NCBI GenBank assembly: GCA_003140785.1
Contig: PLKY01000248.1
Location: forward strand, 1-7,687
Reading direction: 5' to 3'
DNA: 7,687 nt
From: Acidobacteriaceae bacterium
Lineage (GTDB): Bacteria > Acidobacteriota > Terriglobia > Terriglobales > Acidobacteriaceae
Shown: positions 1 to 5,062 of the stretch, in pieces
Position numbering within the stretch: position 1 is the stretch's first letter
Layout: each line of letters starts with the position of its first letter
Notes under the pieces: generated by a model
Seen by the model: the letters and a program-made list of their open reading frames with translations, nothing else
The model's database searches: none
Told to the model about the DNA's origin: nothing
Program-made: the position numbers and the translations under genes

Positions 1-92
1 GCGGCTTCGTTCTGACCGCCTATCGGGAAATTACACAGAAGGAAGATTATTCACTTGACGAAGGGAAGGAAATAGGGAATGATTGCCGCTAG
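1..92 (+). CDS. 3' end of an unidentified gene, tail replaced by transposon sequence
   Basis: The frame starting at base 3 is open from the window edge and reads GFVLTAYREITQK up to base 41. There the transposon begins, and the frame runs on through the left inverted repeat (EDYSLDEG) to a TAG at 90-92. Removing the transposon and one target copy rejoins the frame to 2874, where it would have read LLTTSLLAAV and stopped at TAA 2904-2906. The insertion therefore swapped about ten original C-terminal residues for about sixteen encoded by the element, and the product may still work. The family is not recognisable from 13 native residues. That the frame is coding is inferred from this continuity. 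Confidence 0.4.
   Translation, partial: GFVLTAYREITQKEDYSLDEGKEIGNDCR
34..41. repeat. Left target-site duplication (CACAGAAG)
   Basis: This is an exact 8-bp direct repeat of 2866-2873, lying immediately outside the left inverted repeat. The bases on either side of the two copies differ, so the repeat is exactly 8 bp. Confidence 0.85.
42..65. repeat. Left terminal inverted repeat
   Basis: Bases 43-65 are identical to the reverse complement of 2842-2864 (23 bp). Position 42 is the only mismatch in the 24-bp pair. The repeat contains TTGACG at 55-60, facing into the element. Confidence 0.9.
55..83 (+). promoter_or_regulatory. Putative inward promoter from the left terminal repeat
   Basis: TTGACG (55-60, five of six consensus bases) lies inside the terminal repeat. 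It is followed after 17 bp by AATGAT (78-83, four of six). Transcription would begin near base 90 and leave a leader of about 80 bases before the Ntn-hydrolase start at 172. An ATG at 79 would fall inside the -10 box, which argues against that upstream start. This is consensus matching only. Confidence 0.45.
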
Positions 93-171
93 GCGCAGCA
101 GGGGTTTACCCGCAATCCTCCGAGTACCGGTATCTCTGCCCGTGCCAAAGTGTAGACGCATGGGGCACCTT

Positions 172-1026
172 ATGACTGTCGGGATCGGTGTGGCGTGTCA
201 ACGTGGGACCTGTGTAGTGATGGCGGCGGACGGGAAAGGGTCATTCGAAAATGAACCGTCTCTGTCGCACGAGCGGATCGGCAAGCAGTATTCGTTGCCG
301 TTCGGGCTGTACGGCAATATCGCGGGAGTAGTTACGCTCTGCAATTCGGTGATGAACAGAATTTTCACTGGGCTTGAAGCTCATCGCGGAAGTTCGACGC
401 TGCGGCTGGATACGCTTCGCGACGCGGTGGAAGATGCGCGGTACGCTGAATTCCTCCACTACGTAGACGGCAAGATGAGAAGGCATCTCGGGATGACGGT
501 TGAGCAGTGGCAGCAGTTGCCTTCGGCATCGTTGCATTATCGAAGAGGTCAACGGCTTCTCAATCGCTCTCCGCTCCCAGTGGAGGGATTGATTGGTGGA
601 ATTGTTGGAAGTGGATGTGTGATCCACTTCGGCCTTGGAGACACGGCATGCGCCGATCCACTGGCCTGTATCGGGATCGGAGCGGATGCGGCTTACCGCT
701 GGCTAGTGAAGAGAAGCCAAGAGGTATACATGTCGATTCCCAGAACCATCCTGCATATTGCGGAGGCGATGCGGGAGGCTAAGCTCGACCAGCCGAAGAC
801 GGTCGGGGACCCTGCCGACTATGTGGTTATTACAGAGAGACAGATTCGGCGGATGCCCGCCAAAGACCCAACCTTGCAGCAGATGCTTGCCAAGTACGTC
901 GAAGCAGACACTGAAGAGATAGACAGCAGCGATGAAATCTGGCGGGCGATTCAGGGGGCCATGTATCTGCCTGGAATATCCAAAGCCGATTACGAAAACG
1001 GGATTCGGGAAGCACAATCGCATTAA
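172..1026 (+). CDS. Proteasome-like Ntn-hydrolase (transposon passenger)
   Basis: The 284-residue protein resembles a 20S proteasome beta-type or HslV-like threonine peptidase. After Met removal it begins TVGIGVA, as mature beta subunits begin with catalytic Thr1. VVMAADGKGS then places an Asp at residue 19 and a Lys at 21, and RIGKQY places a Lys at 37. These are the counterparts of Asp17, Arg19 and Lys33 with a two-residue shift. Later segments also fit the fold: GLIGGIVGSG, ACIGIGADAAYRWL, and a helix-strand unit with ILHIAEAMREAK followed by DYVVIT. The C-terminal 50 or so residues extend past the core. The frame is open back to 79, but the first 31 residues look non-coding. ATG 172 has GGGG seven bases upstream and puts Thr at position 2, whereas a longer form would need self-processing after Met rather than Gly. 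It is not typical HslV or Anbu. The substrate is unknown. As transposon cargo it could process a peptide or be a regulatory or defence protease; these roles are speculation. Confidence 0.72.
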   Translation: MTVGIGVACQRGTCVVMAADGKGSFENEPSLSHERIGKQYSLPFGLYGNIAGVVTLCNSVMNRIFTGLEAHRGSSTLRLDTLRDAVEDARYAEFLHYVDGKMRRHLGMTVEQWQQLPSASLHYRRGQRLLNRSPLPVEGLIGGIVGSGCVIHFGLGDTACADPLACIGIGADAAYRWLVKRSQEVYMSIPRTILHIAEAMREAKLDQPKTVGDPADYVVITERQIRRMPAKDPTLQQMLAKYVEADTEEIDSSDEIWRAIQGAMYLPGISKADYENGIREAQSH

Positions 1027-1041
1027 GGAAATCGTTGCAAT

Positions 1042-1072
1042 TTGCTCTCATTTTTGTTTTAGCAATTTTTTT
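1042..1072 (+). terminator. Possible terminator after the Ntn-hydrolase gene
   Basis: TTGCT (1042-1046) pairs with AGCAA (1061-1065) across a 14-base loop and is followed by seven T (1066-1072). It starts 16 bases after the stop codon, between convergent genes. The stem is short and AT-rich, so the call is weak. Confidence 0.35.
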
Positions 1073-1140
1073 GTCCCGCCTTACTACGGGGGTAAGGGGG
1101 GCCTATCAAAGGTACCTTCCTTTTATAGGGGAGTTTCGGG

Positions 1141-1350
1141 CTATTTGTTGGCTTTGTAGAGGTCGTAGCAGATGGGAAGATGGTTGGGCGGTCCGGTGTC
1201 TCCCGGCTCCTTTGGATAAGAATTGCAAGCGAGACCAGTTTTCGTGTCCAGGGCGATCCCGTTATCGTTTCCCATCGGGACGAAACGTTGCGCTGGGCGT
1301 TGGCATCCGGTGACCAAGAACAGAAGTAGGAGCGTCGCGAGAATCTTCAT
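1141..1350 (-). CDS. Small secreted lipoprotein (transposon passenger)
   Basis: The 69-residue protein begins MKILATLLLLFLVTGC, a signal peptide with lipobox LVTGC and the lipidated Cys at residue 16. It is therefore predicted to be membrane-anchored on the outside of the inner membrane. The mature part carries GIALDTKTGLAC near residues 33-44 and ends LPICYDLYKANK. I recall an ALDTKTG..C...LP.C.DLY pattern in small uncharacterised proteins of Acidobacteriota and other soil bacteria; their function is unknown to me. Its two mature Cys residues may form a disulfide. The chosen ATG has AGGGGG five bases upstream. The frame is open up to 1437, but the extra 29 residues precede the signal peptide and look untranslated. 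It lies 86 bases downstream of the 91-residue gene and may be co-transcribed with it and the transposase. Confidence 0.65.
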   Translation of the reverse strand: MKILATLLLLFLVTGCQRPAQRFVPMGNDNGIALDTKTGLACNSYPKEPGDTGPPNHLPICYDLYKANK

Positions 1351-1436
1351 GGAACCCCCTTCCGATTTTGAAACTTGGCCCCCGGCTATGAGTCTTGCCG
1401 AGGAGATTTTATTTGTAGGCTCTTTGCGGAGTTGCA

Positions 1437-1712
1437 CTACCGAGGTGGAAATAGAGAGGAAAGTGTTCTTTGAAAGGCAGCGTCGTCTTCAGCGGCCAGC
1501 TCTCTGTTCAAGCTACGACGAATTTCCTCAAATTGCTTTTGTTGCTCGTCAACCTCAGCATCCTGAAACGCCGCGTATCGCAGACCTGACTCCGGCTTCT
1601 GCCGGGCTGCTCGCGCAGCTAGTGCGCGATATGCCCGATTATCAATTTCGAGTTCAAAAAATCTCTCCAGAAACCGACCGAAGAACTCTCGGTCAAGCTG
1701 AACTTGAGACAT
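1437..1712 (-). CDS. Hypothetical charged helical protein (transposon passenger)
   Basis: The 91-residue protein is rich in Glu, Arg, Ala and Phe. Its N-terminal stretch has regularly spaced aromatics (EFFGRFLERFFELE) and it ends SSLFPPR. It has no Cys, no signal peptide and no membrane segment. Most of it looks alpha-helical, with a possible coiled-coil around EVDEQQKQFEEIRRSL. I do not recognise the family. The ATG has AGAGG eight bases upstream. The gene lies 56 bases behind the transposase stop on the same strand, ahead of the lipoprotein. A large opposite-strand frame (1223-1846) covers the same bases but lacks domain features. The role is unknown; a transposition accessory protein or a cargo protein are both possible. 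Confidence 0.55.
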   Translation of the reverse strand: MSQVQLDREFFGRFLERFFELEIDNRAYRALAARAARQKPESGLRYAAFQDAEVDEQQKQFEEIRRSLNRELAAEDDAAFQRTLSSLFPPR

Positions 1713-1768
1713 GGGAACGCCTCTTTCCTCTGTTCTTGCGCCTGCTGTTAGAAGGGCGTTTCTCTCAC

Positions 1769-2674
1769 TTATGCGGTAAGCTTCTCAAAGGTCAGGGGAT
1801 CAGCGGTAATCATGTGCCGCAGGGTATCGAGAAACAAGGTTTTTGAGTTGCGGCGATTAAAACGGAAGGTCATTTCCTCAAGGTAGGCCGGCAGATGTTT
1901 TGCAGAGACTTTATGCCACGAACCAATGATGCCGCGCTTCAGGAGCGAGAATGCGGACTCAATTCCGTTTGTGGTAATGTCCCCGTTCACATAGACTTTG
2001 GCACTATGATTGACGGTCTTATGTTTGGAGCGGGGGTGCCCAGCCTCTTGAATCGCGCCCGGATATGCTCGCAATTCATCCGTCATGATGACTTCAACGT
2101 CTTGGCTAACATTTTCTTTGATGTACTGTGCCAGCGTTCCACGGGACGCATCGGAAGCATGGAAGAACCGAAGTTCGCCGCTCCTCTGTTTAATTCCGAT
2201 TACTACCTCCTTGGATTGCTTGCCGATTTTCTGGCCTTGGCCGAGTTTTCTGCCTCCGACATAGGTCTCGTCCATTTCAACAGTGCCGTCGAGCATCGTC
2301 TTCTCAGCCGTCGCCATTGCCGCACGGATCCGGTGGCACAAGTACCACGCCGTCTTGTAGCTGCCCTTATGCTGCCCCCAGAGAGTCCGCTTAAGTTGCA
2401 TCGCGCTCATGCCCTTCTTCGCCTCACAGATCAGCAGAACGGCAAGGAACCACATAGGCAGAGGCAAATGGGAATCGTGGAAGATCGTTCCACTCATCAC
2501 AGTGAACTGATAGGTGCATCCGACACACTCAAACCGCGCATAGTCCTTCATCCGAGAAACACGACGGTCTTTGCAGCGCGGGCAGGTGACACCTTCCGGC
2601 CAGCGGAGCCGCTCAAGCAATTCACGGCATTTCTCGTCCGTCGAAAACATCGTATTCACTTCAGGGAGTGTCAT
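1769..2674 (-). CDS. IS1595-family (ISXO2-like) transposase
   Basis: The 301-residue protein looks full length for the family. A helical N-terminus (ELLERLRWPEGV) leads into a zinc ribbon with Cys31, Cys34, Cys50 and Cys53. The nuclease core then shows MDETYVGG (Asp135), MTDELRAY (Asp199) and TTNGIES (Asn236 and Glu239, the third acidic or Asn position of this family). It ends with the typical EEMTFRFNRRN. It would cut and join the element ends and give 8-bp target duplications, as seen at 34-41 and 2866-2873. The start ATG has GGAGG seven bases upstream and aligns with the usual N-terminus. Its start codon overlaps that of a small plus-strand ORF. A possible promoter sits in the right terminal repeat. 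No frameshift or stop was found, so it may be active. Confidence 0.93.
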   Translation of the reverse strand: MTLPEVNTMFSTDEKCRELLERLRWPEGVTCPRCKDRRVSRMKDYARFECVGCTYQFTVMSGTIFHDSHLPLPMWFLAVLLICEAKKGMSAMQLKRTLWGQHKGSYKTAWYLCHRIRAAMATAEKTMLDGTVEMDETYVGGRKLGQGQKIGKQSKEVVIGIKQRSGELRFFHASDASRGTLAQYIKENVSQDVEVIMTDELRAYPGAIQEAGHPRSKHKTVNHSAKVYVNGDITTNGIESAFSLLKRGIIGSWHKVSAKHLPAYLEEMTFRFNRRNSKTLFLDTLRHMITADPLTFEKLTA

Positions 2675-2807
2675 GGCTGAACCTCCGAAACCTAAATCGC
2701 CTTTGCAGCGTGTACCAACCCGAAAACTGCTCGCGAGTATAAAGCGAGATTTGCGTCGTATTCCACTTCCAAAGGAAGAACCAAAACCGAAGAAAGAGAA
2801 GGAATAA
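2673..2807 (+). CDS. 44-residue basic protein, head-to-head with the transposase
   Basis: The ORF begins MAEPPKPKSPLQRV, has a central RKLLASIKRDLRRIPLP and ends in a Lys/Glu/Pro-rich tail (EEPKPKKEKE). It is strongly basic and largely disordered, with one short amphipathic helix that could bind nucleic acid. GGGAG lies about five bases before the ATG. That start codon (2673-2675) overlaps the transposase start codon on the other strand (2672-2674), so each ribosome binding site lies in the other gene. Transcription of one would give RNA antisense to the 5' end of the other. I do not recognise a family. The codon composition reads as coding, but a chance ORF in the transposase leader remains possible. 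Confidence 0.45.
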   Translation: MAEPPKPKSPLQRVPTRKLLASIKRDLRRIPLPKEEPKPKKEKE

Positions 2808-2823
2808 CAATCGCCATGAACAC

Positions 2824-2852
2824 ATGTTATCGGAATCGTTACCCTTCGTCAA
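2824..2852 (-). promoter_or_regulatory. Putative inward promoter from the right terminal repeat
   Basis: On the minus strand TTGACG (2852-2847) lies inside the terminal repeat. It is followed after exactly 17 bases by TAACAT (2829-2824, four of six consensus bases). It would drive the transposase through a leader of about 140 bases and mirrors the arrangement at the left end. This is consensus matching only. Confidence 0.45.
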
Positions 2853-2865
2853 GTGAATAATCTTG
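2842..2865. repeat. Right terminal inverted repeat
   Basis: This is the reverse complement of 42-65 with one mismatch, at the outermost base. It contains TTGACG facing into the element. Confidence 0.9.
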
Positions 2866-2873
2866 CACAGAAG
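2866..2873. repeat. Right target-site duplication (CACAGAAG)
   Basis: This is an exact copy of 34-41, immediately outside the right inverted repeat. Confidence 0.85.
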
Positions 2874-2906
2874 TTATTAACAACGTCGCTATTAGCCGCT
2901 GTGTAA
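2874..2906 (+). pseudogene. Severed 3' end of the interrupted reading frame
   Basis: This is the original continuation of the frame that enters the window at base 3. After the duplicated AAG codon it reads LLTTSLLAAV and stops at TAA 2904-2906. It is now separated from its gene by the transposon. Bases 2899-2910 (CTGTGTAATTTC), which include the stop codon, are the exact reverse complement of 27-38. Before the insertion the site was therefore a 12-bp stem around a 28-base loop. From 2907 to about 3159 I see no gene. Confidence 0.4.
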
Positions 2907-3159
2907 TTTCACCATTGGCCACGATCCTCCCGGAGCTCAGAAAAACGCTCGATTCTCGGCTCATGAACGCGTTGGCCTGAAGGCGATGATTGGATGCCCT
3001 TGCCCACCTGTCCGAGTAGGCGACTATTCGCTCAAGTGGATTGCCGCCGCGAAATGCGCCCAATGGCATTCCTGGACCCTGGGGCGTTTGAACTAACTCG
3101 CTGTCGCGAGGGACGCTGCGGCATGGGCTTTTCCCAGGCGTTATTGGCTGTGTAAGGGT

Positions 3160-3187
3160 TGGGTCACAGGAGGTTAACCGTGACCCA
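3160..3187 (+). promoter_or_regulatory. Inverted repeat enclosing the ribosome binding site and start codon of the integrase remnant
   Basis: TGGGTCAC (3160-3167) is the exact reverse complement of GTGACCCA (3180-3187). The 12-base loop holds the ribosome binding site AGGAGG (3168-3173) and the palindrome GGTTAACC (3172-3179). The GTG start codon is the first codon of the right arm. In RNA the start would sit in a stem, which could limit translation. In DNA the nested dyads could bind the recombinase. Both roles are inference. Confidence 0.45.
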
Positions 3188-3482
3188 TCTTCGTCAGCGG
3201 ATGCTGGATGAGCTCCAGCGGCGCAACTATTCTCAGAGCACTGTACGTTCGTACATTTTTGCGGTGGAAAACTTCGCGAAGTACTTTCACCGCTCACCCG
3301 ATCGGCCGAGCAACGTCTTGGGGAGTAAGCGTTACGGCTGCGGGCATATAGCCGGTCAGGGACAACTTGATATCGCAACTGATGCTGCTGTGGCAAAGAA
3401 CGGTCGCGTCCCCATCCTTACCCGTAATCGTTGTCTCCGTTGGAAAGCCCGCTTGGCTGATCCGAACGTCAACTCCGTTTAA
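3180..3482 (+). pseudogene. Truncated tyrosine recombinase (N-terminal SAM-like domain only)
   Basis: From GTG 3180 the protein reads VTHLRQRMLDELQRRNYS, then STVRSYIFAVENFAKYFHRS. This is a clear core-DNA-binding (SAM-like) N-terminal domain of phage-integrase/XerC-type recombinases, of the kind with L..RNYS..T...Y. Family similarity ends near residue 40 (base 3300), where a typical member would go on with about 250 more residues including the catalytic R, H, R and Y. Here the frame runs another 60 residues through unrelated sequence, antisense to the neighbouring gene, and stops at 3480-3482. A perfect AGGAGG lies six bases before the start. The fragment cannot catalyse recombination. It marks an old mobile-element junction. 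Confidence 0.75.
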
Positions 3483-3644
3483 CGGCGCTGCGTTGTCATC
3501 CAGCACGACAATACGAATACTTGTGTCGGGCGAACTCTGCGCATACAGACATGTGCCCGCGAGAAGAAAGCAGGATAAAGATACGCACCATCCCGCCACC
3601 TCTCTGTAGAGCAATCCCGATCTGTGACTCCAAGGCCTACCCAT
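3294..3644 (-). pseudogene. Truncated carboxypeptidase-regulatory-like domain protein
   Basis: From ATG 3644 the product is about 116 residues. An N-terminal signal peptide with hydrophobic core VSLSCFLLAGTCLYAQ is followed by one beta-sandwich domain: SIRIVVLDDNAAPLNGVDV, then TTITGKDGDATV, then SCDIKLSLTGYMPAAVTL. This resembles the CarboxypepD_reg/Cna-B-like repeats common in exported acidobacterial proteins and at the N-terminus of TonB-dependent receptors. The domain ends abruptly (QDVARPIG, stop) exactly where the opposite-strand integrase remnant loses its similarity, so the rest of a longer gene was probably lost. GGAAG lies nine bases before the chosen ATG. The frame is open upstream to 3782, with another hydrophobic stretch, so the start is uncertain. 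A short complete exported protein is less likely. Confidence 0.55.
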
Positions 3645-3649
3645 ACTTG

Positions 3650-4049
3650 CGCACTTCCAGGTTGGGAAGGGGTAGCGCGCCGCGCTGCAAACAGCAAGCA
3701 ACATCCCTTGCAGCAACAGACGAAAGCCAACTCGTGTAGTTATCTTACGATTGCCAGAATCAATCGCAGCCATCGTTTTCAATTACAAATCTGTCATCTC
3801 AATTGCGTTGACGCGAGACTGGGCTGTTGCCCAAGGCCAGACATCTGAGCAACTGTCGTTTTGACCGGGGTGAGAGACAGCAAGCAACTCAGCGTTTGTC
3901 TGTAACCCTTAACAAGGGGTTCGGACCTAGCTCTTTCGAGTTCTGGGTGAATGGCGGCCGATCCATAAAGAACCGAGAGGTAAAGTACGGTTGGGCGGTA
4001 AGGACAACCACAACCGCACAGAGAGATTTCTCGCCCCCGACTGCGGCTA
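3650..4049. other. Gene-poor stretch between mobile debris and the cytochrome genes
   Basis: I see no convincing gene. The short open frames lack ribosome binding sites and family features. A small hairpin (AACCCTT and AAGGGGTT, 3905-3922) is present, as is a TTCGGACC that resembles a tRNA T-loop but has no pairing arms around it. Confidence 0.4.
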
Positions 4050-4078
4050 TTGGACTAACTCAATAACTGCGCTACACT
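4050..4078 (+). promoter_or_regulatory. Possible promoter for the diheme cytochrome gene
   Basis: TTGGAC (4050-4055) and TACACT (4073-4078) are separated by 17 bases, about 90 bases ahead of the cytochrome start. The -10 box matches at four of six positions and the -35 box at three, so this is a weak consensus call. Confidence 0.3.
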
Positions 4079-4105
4079 AAAAATCTCGCTGCACAAGTGA
4101 TCGGG

Positions 4106-4128
4106 CAGACCATGAGAGTACTGGTCTG
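4106..4128 (+). promoter_or_regulatory. Hairpin or dyad in the cytochrome leader
   Basis: CAGACCA (4106-4112) is the exact reverse complement of TGGTCTG (4122-4128) around a 9-base loop. It lies between the possible promoter and the start codon and has no T-run. It could be an operator or an RNA hairpin; which one cannot be told. Confidence 0.35.
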
Positions 4129-4169
4129 AAAAGCGCGAAGCCGTGCTTGCATTTGTGGAGATTCACAAC

Positions 4170-4679
4170 TTGAAGCCATCAAGAAAGCCTAGATCAATCG
4201 CTGCCATAACTGTACTGACAATGGCGGTCGTCAGGATCGCAATTGCCGCACAAGGTCTGCAAATTTCGCAAAGCGCTGCAGACAATCCACCAGCACGTCT
4301 GCCCCGAACCTTTCCCACACCCACAAACCTCAATGTGCTGCCAAAGGACCTGACCGGTCAACAGGTCCACGACATCATGGAGCAATGGGATGCTGACCTT
4401 GGCGTCCAGTGCAGTGCCTGCCATATCGAGGAACCGAATAACGTGATCTCTGGCGCGCCCCCACGCCCTCTATTCGCCGATGATTCCAAAGAGATGAAAG
4501 AGGTCGCGCGCCACATGTACACGATGACCAAAGAGATTAACAGCAACTACATCGCTAAGGTCGAAGGCTCAGGAAAGCGGGTAACCTGCGGAACTTGTCA
4601 CCGAGGACACGTGGGCCCAAAGCCTTTTACTGTTCAGCCGCCTGGCGGACCACCTCCGATTCAGATCCCGCCGAATTGA
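4170..4679 (+). CDS. Exported diheme c-type cytochrome (reaction-centre cytochrome-like)
   Basis: This 169-residue exported electron-transfer protein binds two hemes covalently, at CSACH (81-85) and CGTCH (140-144). Each site follows a helix with a possible Met ligand: VHDIMEQWDADLG, and HMYTMTKEINSNYIAKV. That Met-helix-CxxCH unit is characteristic of the photosynthetic reaction-centre cytochrome c family (PF02276). Short non-photosynthetic members with NLNVLPKDLTG and GTCHRGH motifs are common in Acidobacteriota. A basic then hydrophobic N-terminus (KPSRKPRSIAAITVLTMAVV) serves as a signal peptide, and a Pro-rich tail ends the protein. TTG 4170 is chosen because GGAG lies nine bases upstream and the signal peptide then starts cleanly; GTG 4143 in the same frame is the alternative. 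It probably passes electrons in the periplasm, but the partner is unknown. Confidence 0.85.
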   Translation: MKPSRKPRSIAAITVLTMAVVRIAIAAQGLQISQSAADNPPARLPRTFPTPTNLNVLPKDLTGQQVHDIMEQWDADLGVQCSACHIEEPNNVISGAPPRPLFADDSKEMKEVARHMYTMTKEINSNYIAKVEGSGKRVTCGTCHRGHVGPKPFTVQPPGGPPPIQIPPN

Positions 4680-5062
4680 GGAGAATGACCACAGCCGCAA
4701 TGAAAGGATGCCCTGGCGCTCTCTCTGGAAATGATAGGACAAGCCGCCAATCCATCGCAGTTGCGCCAAAGAAAACGCCCGGATTCTTGTGATTAAGAAC
4801 CGTATACTTACCCATCGTTCAGAATTGTTGGTGCACCATCCCTGTGAAGAGGGTTTGTTGCGCACAGCCCGTATGAATCTCGCTCGAGATGGTTGGTAGG
4901 GCTGCTATGGGGTTGTTAGCGACTGACTTTTCACTGGATCGGCAGGTTGCCGGATAGGATGAACCATTCGATGGCTACATATAGACATCACAGAGTTATT
5001 GGGAGTCTCGACATCTCAAGCCAGCTGCTTCGGGAAGCCGGACCATAGCAACTCGAGCGCCA
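4680..5062. other. Intergenic stretch between the two cytochrome genes
   Basis: I see no convincing gene, terminator or promoter. A 35-codon frame starting at 4685 sits only one base behind a GGAG and has no family features. The opposite-strand frame 4569-4865 partly overlaps the cytochrome gene and looks like a shadow. A CATATA/TATAGA stretch near 4977-4985 could be part of a promoter but has no matching -35 box. Confidence 0.4.

Larger units (their letters stand above)
42..2865. mobile_element. IS1595-family transposon with passenger genes
   Basis: The boundaries are read directly from the sequence. A 24-bp terminal inverted repeat (42-65 against 2842-2865) matches at 23 of 24 positions, differing only at the outermost base. 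It is flanked on both sides by CACAGAAG, an exact 8-bp direct repeat and the duplication length I associate with the IS1595 family. The transposase at 1769-2674 has the IS1595 architecture of a zinc ribbon followed by a DDE/DDN nuclease. At 2824 bp the element is much longer than a transposase-only IS. The extra space holds a proteasome-like hydrolase, a small lipoprotein, a 91-residue charged protein and a 44-residue basic ORF. Carrying passengers is known in this family. The intact ends and uninterrupted transposase suggest a recent and possibly active insertion. Confidence 0.9.

Noticed and set aside
79..171. N-terminal extension of the Ntn-hydrolase from ATG 79
   Set aside because: The 31 residues look non-coding, ATG 79 lies in the proposed -10 box, and only the start at 172 puts Thr at the N-terminus after simple Met removal.
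1079..1097. CCTTAC/GTAAGG hairpin between convergent genes
   Set aside because: On neither strand is it followed by a T-run, so it is not a convincing terminator.
1223..1846. 207-codon plus-strand frame
   Set aside because: It lies opposite the lipoprotein and the 91-residue gene, has no recognisable features, and runs into the transposase antisense.
1895..2680. 261-codon plus-strand frame
   Set aside because: It is antisense to the clearly identified IS1595 transposase and is a shadow of its codon usage.
2839..3396. 185-codon minus-strand frame ending in DYSLDEG
   Set aside because: It has no family features. Its end matches the left-flank peptide only because both read the terminal inverted repeat.
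3905..3935. tRNA-like or integron attC-like sequence (AAGGGGTTCGGACC)
   Set aside because: No acceptor, D or anticodon arms can be drawn, and the attC core pairs are missing.
4685..4792. 35-codon ORF after the diheme cytochrome
   Set aside because: The GGAG is only one base from the ATG, and the product shows no features.
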